This document shows, piece by piece, positions 1 to 11,240 of a DNA stretch of 64,000 nt (the first letter of the stretch is position 1; each line of letters opens with the position of its first letter). The stretch lies in NCBI GenBank assembly GCA_029582155.1, contig CM055895.1, forward strand, positions 7,870,544-7,934,543, given 5' to 3'. The notes below the pieces were generated by a model. The model saw only the letters and a list, made by a program, of their open reading frames with translations, was not told the DNA's origin and searched no databases. This stretch comes from Panopea generosa (taxonomy: Eukaryota; Mollusca; Bivalvia; Adapedonta; Hiatellidae). Both the position numbers and the translations under genes were made by a program.

Positions 1-664
1 TGTTTGTTTGTTACAGCAAATGATCGAATTTTATTTCATTGAATGAACAAATAGTATTGCCACATGTTGCAAAGCCAAGAATGAAAATATTATATGTCTG
101 TGTTAACAATAGATCAAAACGATGAAGTAAATTTCAAAATTTATTTATTATAGTTTTATTTACAATTCTAGGGTTTTATATTTTATTATTTGGATGCAGT
201 TCAGCTTCACTACCCAGTGTGATCCCAAATTCTTCAAATATATGAACGTGATACGAAATAGTTCAAATTTCACTACATTGTTGTAAAATAATCCTTAATT
301 ACAACAGCTTTACATATTTCAGCGTGATACTTAATAGTTCAAATTCCACTAAATTGTTGTAAAGAGTTCGTTAATTGCAACAGCTTAACAGATTTCAACT
401 CGTGATACTTAATAGTTCAAATTCCACTACATTGTTGTTATGAGTTCGTTAATTGCAACAGTTTAACATATTTAAACGTGTGATACTAAATAGTGTAAAA
501 TCCAACACGTTATTGAAAAATACTTACTTAATTACAACTTAATCAATATACATGTATTTCAATGATAAATGATGAATTCACTGTTTCAAACTTCAAACTT
601 GCAAAAGTATATTATTTCACTATATCTACATAATTCATCAAAGCGAATGATTTCAAGAAGGTAC

Positions 665-843
665 CTCAAATTTAATCACAATCACTTGACCAGGTGGCGC
701 TTCAATGATCCAGTTGCAATTCAGATTATCCTTGTAAAAACTCATTCCGTCGTATCCTGGAGATGTAATAACGCCAGTGCTCTCATTTAAATACTTTATA
801 TCACCATGACAACCATCGTCTACATAAACATCGGTTGTAACCG
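665..843 (-). CDS. Gene 2 exon: CUB domain N-terminal half
   Basis: Exon of 179 bases, phase 1 in and phase 0 out, with acceptor ctttag at its right side and donor GAG|GTACCT at its left. It encodes DDGCHGDIKY, then ITSPGY and NCNWIIEAPPGQ, the usual first half of a CUB domain with its first two cysteines (DDGC and NLNC). The second half would lie left of the window; in gene 1 the equivalent partner is 57805-58021. Twin exon at 60208-60386. Confidence 0.93.
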
Positions 844-1213
844 CTAAAGAAGAAAAAATAATGTTTAAAAGAAGATCTAAATACAATAAAATGTTAGAGG
901 GGAAAAAGACTGATACATTGTGTTACAATAAATAGTAATGAAATAATATATGAATAAAAATACTTGTATACATTTATCGTACTTAACTCAATTATGAACT
1001 TGACAAATACCAGTATGCATTTATATTTTAAAACTTATGAATGTATATATTAATGACAAAGTTAATGAATACTCAGAAAAAAATGGGCGTTTGCTTGAAT
1101 GTTACAGAACATTTAGGAAGAATATAAATAAAGTATTGGACAATTCGGGTAAAACTGGACAGTAAGCAGTACATGCACACCAGCCAAAAAAACAACCAGT
1201 ACTGAGGGTCTGC

Positions 1214-1430
1214 GCAACTGAGTTGTCGTCTAAGGCGCGGTCGGCTAGTGACCACTTATCTCGCTGGGTCGTGAGTTTGAGTCCAGCTCGGATTGAAAAC
1301 TTAACGTGAAAAAGATTGCGATTTACTTGTGGAAAGGCGGCGGTTCTACTCATATTCTCTCTGAAATATTTCCCTTTCAAAAATCATTTGCCATATATAA
1401 AAAGACATGTACTGTATATGGCGTTAATCC
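1214..1430 (+). repeat. SINE family B copy (tRNA-like head)
   Basis: A degenerate tRNA-like head with a B-box-like gagtttgagtccagctc is followed by the body motif cgtgaaaaagattgc and a stretch shared with 56876-57080 and, inverted, with 10690-10890. This is typical of tRNA-derived SINEs with a shared body. The duplicate is at 60757-60973. Confidence 0.65.
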
Positions 1431-1560
1431 ATTAAAACCGACAACGAAGTGTGTTAAATAGAAAAAAGGTGCTATAAAGAAAAAACATTGTATTTACAAT
1501 TGTATTGTATCATTGATCAGAGGAATGATATACTCTATATGTTGCTGTTTTTTCTATCCG

Positions 1561-1880
1561 ATGTGCGTGGTCTAGTGGTAGAGCGTCCGCCTCGCATGCG
1601 GAAGGTCGGGGGTTCAATCCCCGGCCGGGTCATACCAAATACTTTAAAAATGGTACTAGAAGCTTCCTCGCTTGACGCTCAGCATTTAGAGGAGATTTCT
1701 AGGTCTAGTCGGTCCGGTGTCAGTATAATGTGACTAGGTGGGGTATCATACCATGTGTCTGCGGCATGATACTCTAGTGTGACAGCGATTAGAATACTGT
1801 CTCAAGTAGACACCGTCGCGATATGACTGAAAAATTGTTGAAAGCGACGCTAAACACCATACAACAACAACAACACTATC
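1561..1880 (+). repeat. SINE family A copy with tRNA-Ala(CGC)-like head and AAC tail
   Basis: Positions 1563-1632 fold like a tRNA: D-arm tctagtggtagag, anticodon stem tccgc/gcgga with loop ctcgcat (anticodon CGC, Ala) and T-arm ggggttcaatccccg. The acceptor stem does not pair, so this is a SINE head rather than a working tRNA gene. A body of about 240 bases follows and ends in caacaacaacaac. Related copies: 61104-61423 (duplicate), 20323-20607 and 24118-24422 (both minus). Confidence 0.8.
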
Positions 1881-2717
1881 CGATGTGTTGATGTCGTAAA
1901 CTTCAAAATATCATAGCGTTCACCGCAAACAAAATGTGTTTATATCCATCACAACTTTATATTGTCCAATTTGTGCAATACGATACTAAGTGTATATGAA
2001 ATAAGAAGGCACTTTGTACCTTTTTTGCACCAGTGGGGCGATTTGTACGTGACAGTAGATCTAATAGTTGTTGAACAACATATTTGATGGTGTTTAAGCA
2101 TAAATTTTCCTAGTCTATATGCTGGTGGACCACTGAAATTTGATTTACCATTCTCACCGAAACAGACACCATATTTTTGGTCAGGTTTGGGAATAAGATA
2201 ATAGAATTTATCAGTATGACATGATATCATAGCATTTGGACGCTTATGTTTATGTAAATAATACGGTTTGATAATTGGGAAATATTTTGTATATCAATGC
2301 CATATTTATTTGATTAATAATGTCAATGACTATTGGAAATTGTGTATATTGGTTTTGAAACAATAAGCTTGAAATTATATTTTTGAAGGCGAGAAAATAC
2401 ATCTTGTGTAAAAAAAGGTTTTATGATTTAAATCAAATCATCAGCAAGGTCCTGTCCTGTAAAAGACAAGGTCCTGTCGACCTCTTCGCGAGTATGTTTG
2501 ACCTTCAAGTGTGATACCCTTATCCAAAACATAACGTTGATATACAGAGTCTTTGTTTATTACTGTGTCACCTCTATTGAAAGACCAGCCACACTGGGCT
2601 TATGACACCTTTATGTTGTACATAATTACTTTTCGAAGGCTAGCCTTGTCATGCACCAGGCTGTTAGACATTTGGTACCCCTTAATTCAACAAGTGGCTG
2701 GATGAGCAGCCGGTCGC

Positions 2718-2845
2718 ATCAGAAAAAATCCAAGTGCTTCCACCTGGATTCGAACCTTCGAACTCCCGCTTCCGAGGCGAACGTCTTAACCACTAGGCCA
2801 CTAGAAAGACTATATAGATTCGCGAAGTGATTTTTTCTGATTTCT
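2718..2845. repeat. tRNA-like core enclosed in an inverted repeat
   Basis: Outer arms atcagaaaaaatc (about 2720) and gattttttctgat (about 2829) are reverse complements. Between them, on the minus strand, is a tRNA-like sequence with D-arm tagtggttaag, anticodon loop ctcggaa and T-arm ggttcgaatcc. Duplicate at 62261-62388. It could be a non-autonomous transposon or a SINE caught in a hairpin. Confidence 0.6.
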
Positions 2846-2981
2846 TAGAAGGGTGGAGCTCATTCAGTATTGCTCGAACACAGAACTTAAGCCGTTGTTA
2901 GAATCTAGGTTAATCAAACTGAGTCTTCCGTTTTCTTTTTCTTTTTTTTTTTTTTTTTTTGGGGGGGGGGGCTTCAAAAAG

Positions 2982-3200
2982 TATATCCCAGAACTTGATA
3001 TCTCACGAATCAGGTCTTTAAAAGCCAAATGAAAAGGCAGAGAGTTCTGTACCTGTCCCACATTTCATAGTACCTTAACGTTTACCAAATTGTGACATCA
3101 TTAAATTTTCGCTGAATCAGTTGACCAATCAACGCGCTCAAAGTTCACTGTTGCATGACGGACCAAAGCGGGAAGAGCTAGGTCCAGTCTACAGTCAAGT
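2982..3200 (+). repeat. ~210-bp interspersed repeat (family R210), copy 1
   Basis: Begins with the hairpin motif cttgatatctcacgaatcagg and contains conserved blocks (tgtcccac-atttcatag, tgacatcatt, gaccaatcaacg, cggaccaa-cgggaagagctagg). Same family as 14592-14830, 23372-23595, 27742-27945, 28262-28450 (minus), 51262-51453 (minus) and 62525-62743. It is flanked on the left by a T/G homopolymer run (2942-2970). Confidence 0.8.
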
Positions 3201-3346
3201 GCTTCCAATATAAAACATTTATCAGATATTATATTTTCATTATCTTAGAGAGTACATGTACATATAAAATATACATTGTCAGACAAATATCGTGAATTAC
3301 AAAATATCAAATTGTTTATTACACGAAGGCAGCCTCGGCGCAATAC

Positions 3347-3540
3347 TGTAAGTAATGTTGAATCCTTTGTCTTCATGGCCATCTTTGTCTGAATAGAACA
3401 GCACAACCATCTCGTGACCAGTAGATACAACATCCGGTGGTATCACGTGACCACAAAACTTTCCAAGGACATCTGATGATGCACGGAAACCATCAAAGAT
3501 ACGTACACCGTCTCTGAGACATAACCGTGTGTTTTCCAGA
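3347..3540 (-). CDS. Gene 2 exon: CUB domain C-terminal half
   Basis: Exon of 194 bases, phase 2 in and phase 1 out. It encodes CLRDGVRIFDG, LGKFCGHVIPP and KGFNITY, the second half of a CUB domain with cysteines three and four. The acceptor is tttactag. The donor is taken at TACA|GTATTG because only that choice gives phase 1 for the next exon (843-665). Reading on without splicing reaches a stop near 3298, so an alternative terminal exon cannot be excluded. Joins 4544-4724 upstream in matching phase. Confidence 0.88.
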
Positions 3541-3654
3541 CTAGTAAATATTACCATACGATAATTTTATCACATTGTTTAATTATAATAAGCAACATTA
3601 ACAAAGCCAAAATACCATTGCCATTATTTTGTTGGCATAAGCGTTAAATTATTA

Positions 3655-3800
3655 CAAGCGGATGGTAGTTTAGTGCATATAGTACTGACCGCTCACACTA
3701 GAGGTCACGAGTTCGTCCCCAGACTCGACCCGATGGTCTCTCAAAACCCGTCTAGTACCAAGGAAACTGACTCGAGAGTGACCCATACAAGCTCTGTGAG
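3655..3800 (+). repeat. tRNA-like SINE fragment
   Basis: A-box-like tggtagtttagtgca and B-box-like region near 3710-3722, followed by a short body. The right-hand duplicate (63198-63343) has a better B-box (gggttctaccccc). No acceptor pairing, so probably a SINE relic. Confidence 0.5.
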
Positions 3801-4543
3801 TTTGATACCAGGATTGACCCAACTGCCTTTCATAAACAATACTCAGTACTAGTTATACACAGGAAACGGAATCGACAGTGATTTGATTTCGTCGCAATCG
3901 AAATAAAATAAATTACAATAAACAAAGACGCAAAATTTAATTTCAATGTACACCCACAGCTGTAATGTTTGCAAGGTGTCTTATATTTACAATTATGTAA
4001 TCATTTTTCCAACATTTAAATATTATATTTTCTGATTTCATGTAATATGCTTAATGTTGTTAAAATCTTTAACTGCGTTTACTGAAACCGGATTTCCTTG
4101 ACATTATCAAGATCGCCGTTAACGTCAAGAGGATCTGCCCTAAATTGGTATTATTTCCATAGTTACAACAAACAGTTGTTTATAGAATAATTTATCTGTG
4201 ATAACGTTATGCTATGAAATTTCAATTTTATCTTCCAATGACATTTTGTCGGTACTTAAGCTTGTTCTGGAGAGCAATTGATCACACTCGTTTTTCAGAA
4301 ATAACAAATATATTGCCCAGCAACTGTAAGGTTTCATATCTTTATAACATTTTAAACGCAAATAAATATACGAGACATTTAGGGATTGTTTTTTACATTT
4401 TAGTGTGAGTGCATTTTCGAAATGTGCACGGGGCTAAAACAATTCAAACGAAAATATATATTCGATGTTTTTTTTCATATAGTTTTAAAATTAAGTGTGA
4501 GCGCATTTTCGATTTGAGATATGCACGGGACTACTAGACTTAC

Positions 4544-4724
4544 TTGAAACTGTTAAACTGCAGAAGAATTGTTTCGTTTTGTGGCGCGATGAGTCTCCAG
4601 CTGCATATGGCGCTGGACGGATAGTTGGACACACCGAACATTGGTGAGGTGATGTATCCGGTGCCGTTCACGTGTATAGTTTCAACACAGCCAGTGTGTG
4701 GCGCTGTGGTACTTAATCCGTCAT
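4544..4724 (-). CDS. Gene 2 exon: CUB domain N-terminal half
   Basis: Exon of 181 bases, phase 1 in and phase 2 out, acceptor cttgtag, donor CAA|GTAAGT. It encodes HTGCVETIHVNGTGYITSP and then AICSWRLIAPQNETILLQF, a clear CUB first half. Spliced to 3347-3540 it gives a junction reading NSFNLENTRLC, as expected for a CUB core. The matching gene 1 exon would lie just beyond the right edge, since this exon falls outside the repeated block as seen here. Confidence 0.92.
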
Positions 4725-5269
4725 CTACAAGATGGGAAGAAGTGTGGACTTATGACTATAACGTAACTTTGAGTCAGTAATTTCTCTTCAGTTGATTGAT
4801 TCATAAAAAACACATAAAATTTGAATTTAGCAGCTGGTGATATCATTGTAGTTCAATTTATGTATGAGAAGTTCATGAACAGACCGATGAATATTTTCTC
4901 TTCTTTTAATAGATTTCGTACTTTATGACATGTTTCGATTCATAATTTGGACAAAATGCAACATATAGTATTATAATCAGAAAACATATGAAATATTGGC
5001 GATGACCTTTAAACGTTTAAATTCATGAAATACCATTTCGTACATATTGAGTATGCATGTATGGAAAATAGCAACAAAACATAGTATACACTGTCATCAC
5101 AACAACACAAATGTAAACTTAACGCCAACATTGAATATTTTCTCAGTGAAAACGTTGCAAACATACAGGGGGAACTGACAACAGGGTTTCCATCTTGGCG
5201 CAATCAGTGGAAACTGTCACTGTGGATATTAAACTTTGCTTAAGACATTCTATAGTATCGTATGTAAAC

Positions 5270-6660
5270 CACCATGACAAAAGCTCGTATTTAAATAGCA
5301 TATGATATCAAACATAAGAATAAATATGTCGACAAGAGCCGTAGCTCATATCTAAATGTCATTTGATATCAAACACAAAAACACATATGTCGACAAGAGT
5401 CGTAGCTCGTATTTAAATGTCATATGATATCAAACACAAGAACACATATGTCGACAAGAGCCGTAGCTCATATCTAAATGTCATATGATATCAAACAGAA
5501 GAACATATATGTCGACAAAAGCCGTAGCTCGTATCTAAATTAAATATGATATCAAACAGACGAACATATACGTCGACAAGGAGTCGTAGCTCGTATTTAA
5601 ATGTCATATGATATCAAACAGAAGAATACAGAAGTCGGCGAGAATCGTAGCTCGTATTTAAATGTCATATGATATCAAACAGAAGAACACATACGTCGAC
5701 AAGAGTCGTAGCTCGTATTTAAATGTCATATGATATCAAACAGAAGAACACATAAGTCGACAAGAGTCGTAGCTTGTATTTAAATGTCATATGATATCAA
5801 ACAGAAGAACACATATGTCAACAAGAGTCGTAGCTTGTATTTAAATGTCATATGATATCAAACAGAAGAACACATATGTCGACAGGAGTCGTAGCTCGTA
5901 TTTTAATATCATATGATATCAAACATAAGAACTCATATGTCGACAAGAGTCGTAGCTCGTATTTAAATGTCATATTTTATCAAACAAAAGAACACATACG
6001 TCGACAAGAGTCGTAGCTCGTATTTAAATGTCATATGATATCAAACAGAAGAACACCTACGTCAACCAGAGTCGTAGCTTGTATTTAAATGTCATATGAT
6101 ATCAAACAGAAGAACACATACGTCGACAAGGAGTCGTAGCTCGTATTTAAATGTCATATGATATCACACAGAAGAACACATATGTCGACAAGAGTCGTAG
6201 CTCGTATTTAAATGTCATATGATATCAAACATAAGAACACATATGTCGACAAGAGTCGTAGCTCGTATTTAAATGAAATATGATATCAAACAGAAGAACA
6301 CATACGTCGACAAGAATCGTAGCTCGTATTTAAATGTCATATGATATCAAACACAAGAACACATATGTCTACAAGAGTCGTAGCTCGTATTTAAATGTCA
6401 TATGTTATCAAACAGAGGAACACATACGTCGACAACAGTCGTAGCTCGTATTTAAATGTCATATGATATCAAACAGAAGAACACATATGTCGACAAGACT
6501 CGTAGCTCGTATTTAAATGCCATATGATATCAAACAGAAGAACACATAAGTCGACAAGAGTCGTAGCTCGTATTTAAATGTCATATGATATCAAACAGAA
6601 GAACACATATGTCGACAAGAGTCGTAGCTTGTATTTAAATAGCATATGCTATCAAACAGA
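5270..6660. repeat. 61-bp satellite array, about 22-23 copies
   Basis: Head-to-tail units of 61 bases, for example tcgtagctcg starting at 6011 and tcgtagcttg at 6072. Copies differ at a few positions; the first and last are the most diverged. Each unit carries four short palindromes: GTCGAC, ATTTAAAT, TCATATGA and GATATC. It lies in the gene 2 intron between 7403 and 4724. The open frame inside it (6578-6796 plus) is a by-product. Confidence 0.95.
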
Positions 6661-7143
6661 AAGAGTTGTAGCATTTGTGAGTTTCGAAGTTCTCCTGCGA
6701 AATCACGTGCATACTAATCACGTGGTCTTCACGTGGTATTTGATGAGGCATTATTACAGACCAATGTATAAAAAATATCCTCTAAAAAGCATTTAATAAT
6801 ACATTTGCCCGTATTGCGAAGATATAAATTGTGTGTTATGGATTAAGTGTACACATGTGTCGACAATAAAAGGTAAACCAAGAACATTTTAATCATCCCA
6901 ATGATAGGTTTCATACTTTGTCAAAAGGTACAACAATCGTTAAACGCCTTAATATTCTGAAAACAAAAATTGATGGGTAGGAACCGTTTCACGTCAGAAA
7001 ATATTGGCACTGATAAACGTGTCAAATCCGTTTATGGAATACCCTAGTTAACCTTCTAAAATTGAGATTTAATTATTAATATACTGTTATATACTGTAAC
7101 TATATATTTACTACAAATCGTATGTGGTTTACATTCCTGGTCG

Positions 7144-7234
<91 letters not shown>

Positions 7235-7250
7235 GGTGTTGTTGGTGTTT
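7144..7250 (+). repeat. GTT trinucleotide run
   Basis: About 100 bases of gttgtt with a few gtg interruptions at the right end. On the minus strand this reads as poly-Asn, which makes a spurious open frame around the real micro-exon at 7403-7441. Confidence 0.97.
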
Positions 7251-7402
7251 TTATTATATGTATCAGCTACTTGTAGAGGCAGACGTGTAAGTAGACAATG
7301 AATGTGTATGTTTGCATTTGTATGTAGAAATACGCTTACAAACAAGTGTTGAAATTGTAAATCAAATAAAAATGGGTCGAAAAAAGACTTTACAAACTTA
7401 CC

Positions 7403-7441
7403 AATGAAACGTTTATCTTCTTTTGGCGCCATCCGGGTCTC
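7403..7441 (-). CDS. Gene 2 micro-exon: 13-residue basic linker
   Basis: A 39-base exon between acceptor tgttttag and donor CATTG|GTAAGT, phase 1 in and phase 1 out. It encodes QTRMAPKEDKRFI, a hydrophilic linker between two CUB domains. Support is indirect: the splice sites are good, the phases match both neighbours (15688-15810 and 4544-4724), and it would be skippable because its length is a multiple of three. No domain is recognisable. It lies next to a long GTT run inside an intron otherwise free of coding sequence. Confidence 0.68.
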
Positions 7442-7499
7442 TAAAACAATTAAGCAAAAGCAAATGCTGATCAATTTTAATTAAATTTTACTTTATTGG

Positions 7500-8985
7500 A
7501 AATAACCTGGGGGCGGGGGTTCATGTTACAGCAGGATATAAAAAAACAAGTTTTGCCTTATCAGCGCTGATATGAATTACAAAAGAGACTGCTCAATGTT
7601 TTTAGCTGACCAAACATTTCAGAAGTTATGTATTTATTCCACTATGCGTTTCTGTTAGAAGAAAAACTGTTTTTGTAGATGTTTACCATTTGAAGATGTC
7701 AACATGTGAACTACATATCATAGTACTTAGATTCGCTGAAAAAAGATACTTATGCTTTTGTCGAAATGAACACTTTCGTTCTGCCGTGGTGCTGACGGAG
7801 TGAACATTTTTTTTTATTCTGTTGTTTCGCTGGCAGTATGATATTTAAAACACCGACAATGAAAGTGAACATTTTGCAAAATATGTGCTTCTTCAAAAAA
7901 GCACTTAAGGACAAATGAAACAAATTGGGATATTAACATACCAAAGACAGCTGGTCAAAAAAGTGCATATTTATTTATTATTGTCATGGACCTCAAATTG
8001 AGCAATTAATACAATTAATATTTGTTAATAACATGTTATGAATATTTCAATGGTCGAAAGAATTGAACACATCTTTACGGTTTTTGACGTCATGAAACAA
8101 TGGCTAGAAAACAATAGGAGTAATATTTGATGTTCCAATCATCAACTTGACCTTAAAGACGCTACACATATATAACAATGTATATCGGTGATAGATAAAT
8201 GTGAAATAGGACCTGGTGATGTAAATCAAGATTGTTAATGTTATAAATATAAAAAAATGAACGTGTTTTTTTAACGTTCGTGATATATTAACTTACATGT
8301 AATTTTGCACGTGTTATATGTAAGTTAATATCTCAGGAACTTTCAACAAGTAGCATCTGAATGGCCGTATCTAATTTTAAGAGAATGTGGTCAGACCCTT
8401 TTGTGTAAAATTGTATTTGTTTTATATGCATAGTATATAATGTGATATGTGTTAAAATGGCAATAACATTTGTTTAAACTCAATATATGAAAGTCATTCT
8501 TTATTTACTCTGTTCGTACTTTAGATCGCTTGTCATTGAGATTGACTCTATCAAAGTTAAACAGCAGCATTTCTCGTCATGATTTCCTACATAAGTATTG
8601 GTTATTATGCAGTTATTGTCTTATGATGACGTCAATGGATCCAATGTTTGTAATATTCACTAAGGCAGAAAATAGAGCTGGATATCCCATAGATTAGGTC
8701 CATTAAATTGGGTATCGGTCGATATTATCAGACAGTAAGTGCTTCAATGATATGGCATAAAGTTTTATTGTTATACATTAATATCACTTCTAAATTTAGA
8801 ACATGTCACCGAAGACAATTTAATATTATAATCACTGTTTGACGTCGTATTGTATTAGATACTATGTATGGCGGTTGGCACACGTACGTTTGTTTGGAAC
8901 AGTATCTCTTTTTAGGACTGGACACGTTATCTGTAATTGACCATTTGTAAAGGCGGAAATTCATAACTAATATAATTCTTCATTT
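7500..8985. other. Intron sequence with one hairpin
   Basis: Gene 2 intron between exons 15688 and 7441. No coding signal found. One clear hairpin at about 8281-8334: gatatattaacttacat pairs with atgtaagttaatatc around a 20-base loop. Confidence 0.5.
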
Positions 8986-8986
8986 T

Positions 8987-9600
8987 AGCTCGACTATTCG
9001 GAGAACAAACTGAGGTATTCTACTCACCCGGGCGTCTGCGTCACACCTTGGTTAAAGTTTCGCATGCAAGTCCTTATCTTAGTAAACATTGCATGTATTG
9101 ACTTGAAACTTTACACAAGTCTTCCCAGTCATCAAACCTACTATAAAAACTAAGTAAGAATACTCTTGCATGAATACAATGCAAATTATTGCCCTTGTTT
9201 GACTAATACAATCTGGTTAAAGTTTTTCGTACAAGTACTATCAAGTCCATATCTCACAAACCGCTTAATGTATTTGATTGAAACTTCGGACAAGCCTTCC
9301 TAGTCATCAAACCTACTACAATAACTAAAAAAACTGTCGCATAAATACAATGCAAATTATTGCCCTTCTTAAACTTAAAATTTCTGGTTAAAGTTTTGCG
9401 TGCAAGTACCATCAAGTCCGTATTTCAACAAACCACTCAATGTATTTGATTGAAAATCAACAACCTTTGCATGTATTGGATTTAGAAAGTTAGATAACTC
9501 TTGTTTGTATGGATTTGTCATCAGTCCCAATCAAATTTGTGTTTTTGTGACAAATCTGAGATGAGTCGAGCGCGCTGTTTATCCGTCAGCTCTTGTTATA
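8987..9600 (+). repeat. Interspersed repeat with internal ~165-bp tandem duplication
   Basis: Starts agctcgactattcgg and ends gatgagtcgagcgcgctg...cagctcttg. Inside, a unit of about 165 bases containing gtcatcaaacctacta and caatgcaaattattgccctt occurs about two and a half times (9050-9480). The ends look like a discrete element, but I see no coding capacity. Confidence 0.6.
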
Positions 9601-10046
9601 TAGCTGGTTGTCTTAGAAAGCGTGCCATACTTAAACGCTTTTTATGAGCTCGTGTACAATTCATCTTATATAATAATAAAGTTGTAATAAAATTCAGTCT
9701 ACAAAAGTTAAATACATGGGTTAGCCTTATAATGTTGGGTTATTTCAAATCAATTTCCATTTATTTACATTTACTATAGATCTACCGATGTCTTTTAGGT
9801 TTATTTGTCTTTCATCTCAATTATTTTAAAATAAAAATTGCTATAACCTCATAAATGAATAGGGCTTCGTTTATAAAAAGTCATAATGAAATAGTCGATT
9901 CCTATATACAACGCTTCAGACAAAATTACTTAAAATCCATTTATATTACAATCCGTTTTATAGATTACTGAATCGATTTCTCTTATTTCCATTTTTTGGC
10001 AAATTGTCAAAAATATGATTAATACTTTTCACTGTATCGTAAGTAC

Positions 10047-10520
10047 CAGGTCTCACTACACAGTTGAATTTGTTCTTTGTTCTATATAAAATAAAGTCTA
10101 GGATTTCCATGGTAAAATAAGAATTCCACAAAGAAGGTTTTTTTTCAAAGCAGGAATGTAAACCCACATAAAAATGCACAATAACTGGTAGGTTGACCAA
10201 GTTGGGTTTTTTAAAAAAAAAAAAAAAAAGGTGAGGCGACATCCTGAGATATTTTGAAAAAAGTAGTCTTCAAATGTTCATAAATACATGCATAATAAAG
10301 AATTATGTTGAAATCTTATAAAAGTCACTTTTTAACACCAGTGATGTTTTATTGCTGTTTATGCTATACCAACTTTTGTTCTACTCATCTTCAGCAAGAA
10401 ATCACAACTACTATGAACCATTTTGAAAATATCTCAAAACCAAATTACATAAGTCTTGTTTTCAAGCGTAAAATTCATGTTACCGTGGGAAAAAAGGGGG
10501 CGTAACTGTGTAGTTAGACG
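10047..10520. repeat. Element with inverted ends GTCTCACTACACAGTT
   Basis: Left end gtctcactacacagtt (10048) and right end aactgtgtagttagac (10504) are reverse complements with one mismatch. The right ~135 bases (10385-10520) match 16128-16262 in inverted orientation. The size of ~470 bases and terminal repeats suggest a non-autonomous DNA transposon. Confidence 0.55.
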
Positions 10521-10689
10521 TACTATGTTACTGCTTTTTCTGTTAAAATATGTAAATTGAAATTCTTTTAAAAAGGCCTAATTAATAATTGATATACTAG
10601 TATGTTCATTCTCCTTACGCTTAGTCAAAAAGACAGATATTAACAATACATTTCGTGAATAGGGTGTAACGGCATTTTTATCACATTTC

Positions 10690-10890
10690 AGGTTATATAT
10701 GGCATATCCAGTTTTATTGGTGAAGGAAAAACCTCAGAATAAATCAAAGTAGAACCACTGTCCTACCGCAAGTAACTGGCAGACCTTCTCAAATTAAAAA
10801 AAAAATGGAGCGAGCGGGTCTCAAACTCTAGCGATGAGAGATACGTGATACTGAGGCGGCACCTTGAACACCTAGGCAACGGAGGACCTT
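10690..10890 (-). repeat. SINE family B copy, minus strand
   Basis: The minus strand has a tRNA-like head (ttgcctaggtgttcaaggtg, gtttgagacccgc) and a 3' part matching the end of the 56876-57080 element (cttcaccaataaaactgg). Confidence 0.6.
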
Positions 10891-11240
10891 TGTACTTGGT
10901 TAAGTACTCCAATATTCATAAATAGTGTAATCAGGTAGGCATTGTTTTAAATATATTTTTAGTAAATTTTTTTATCGAAAAAATAATTTGCAATTCGAGT
11001 TGCAAGCAAGTATGAAAACAGAAAAATATGTCGACTAGAAAGCGTTGCATCCAAGGTACACATTTTAAAAAAATGTCATTGCAACATAAAGTTAACAAGT
11101 TGCACCTTTCGTGTTGATTGCGCAGATCTATGACCTTGACCTGTATCAATTAGCTATCAATTATGATAAGCACTACCAAGTTTGATGAAACCCGGTGTTT
11201 AATAATATAAAACACTCAAGGCCTTACATACAGGTAATGT

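Larger units (their letters stand above)
1..4460. repeat. Left copy of ~4.46-kb near-identical duplicated block
   Basis: This block is repeated at 59541-64000 in the same orientation. The offset is 59,544 at the extreme left and 59,543 from about position 200 on. I see only scattered single-base differences, roughly one per 100-300 bases, with a slightly more diverged patch near 130-180 and a cluster in the tRNA-like element at 3709-3725. It carries two gene 2 exons that have twins in gene 1 (665-843 and 3347-3540), SINEs and a palindromic tRNA-like element. Both copies reach a window edge, so the true duplication is probably longer. Confidence 0.97.

Noticed and set aside
569-790. 73-residue plus-strand frame (and its copy at 60112)
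   Set aside because: Antisense shadow of the CUB exon at 665-843.
1561-1634. Functional tRNA-Ala(CGC) gene
   Set aside because: The anticodon and T arms are good, but the acceptor stem does not pair and a SINE body with AAC tail follows; three more diverged copies are dispersed.
5270-6660. CRISPR-like array
   Set aside because: The units are contiguous 61-bp repeats without unique spacers, in a eukaryotic intron.
7100-7474. 124-residue minus-strand frame rich in Asn
   Set aside because: Created by the GTT run; only the 39 bases at 7403-7441 have splice and phase support.
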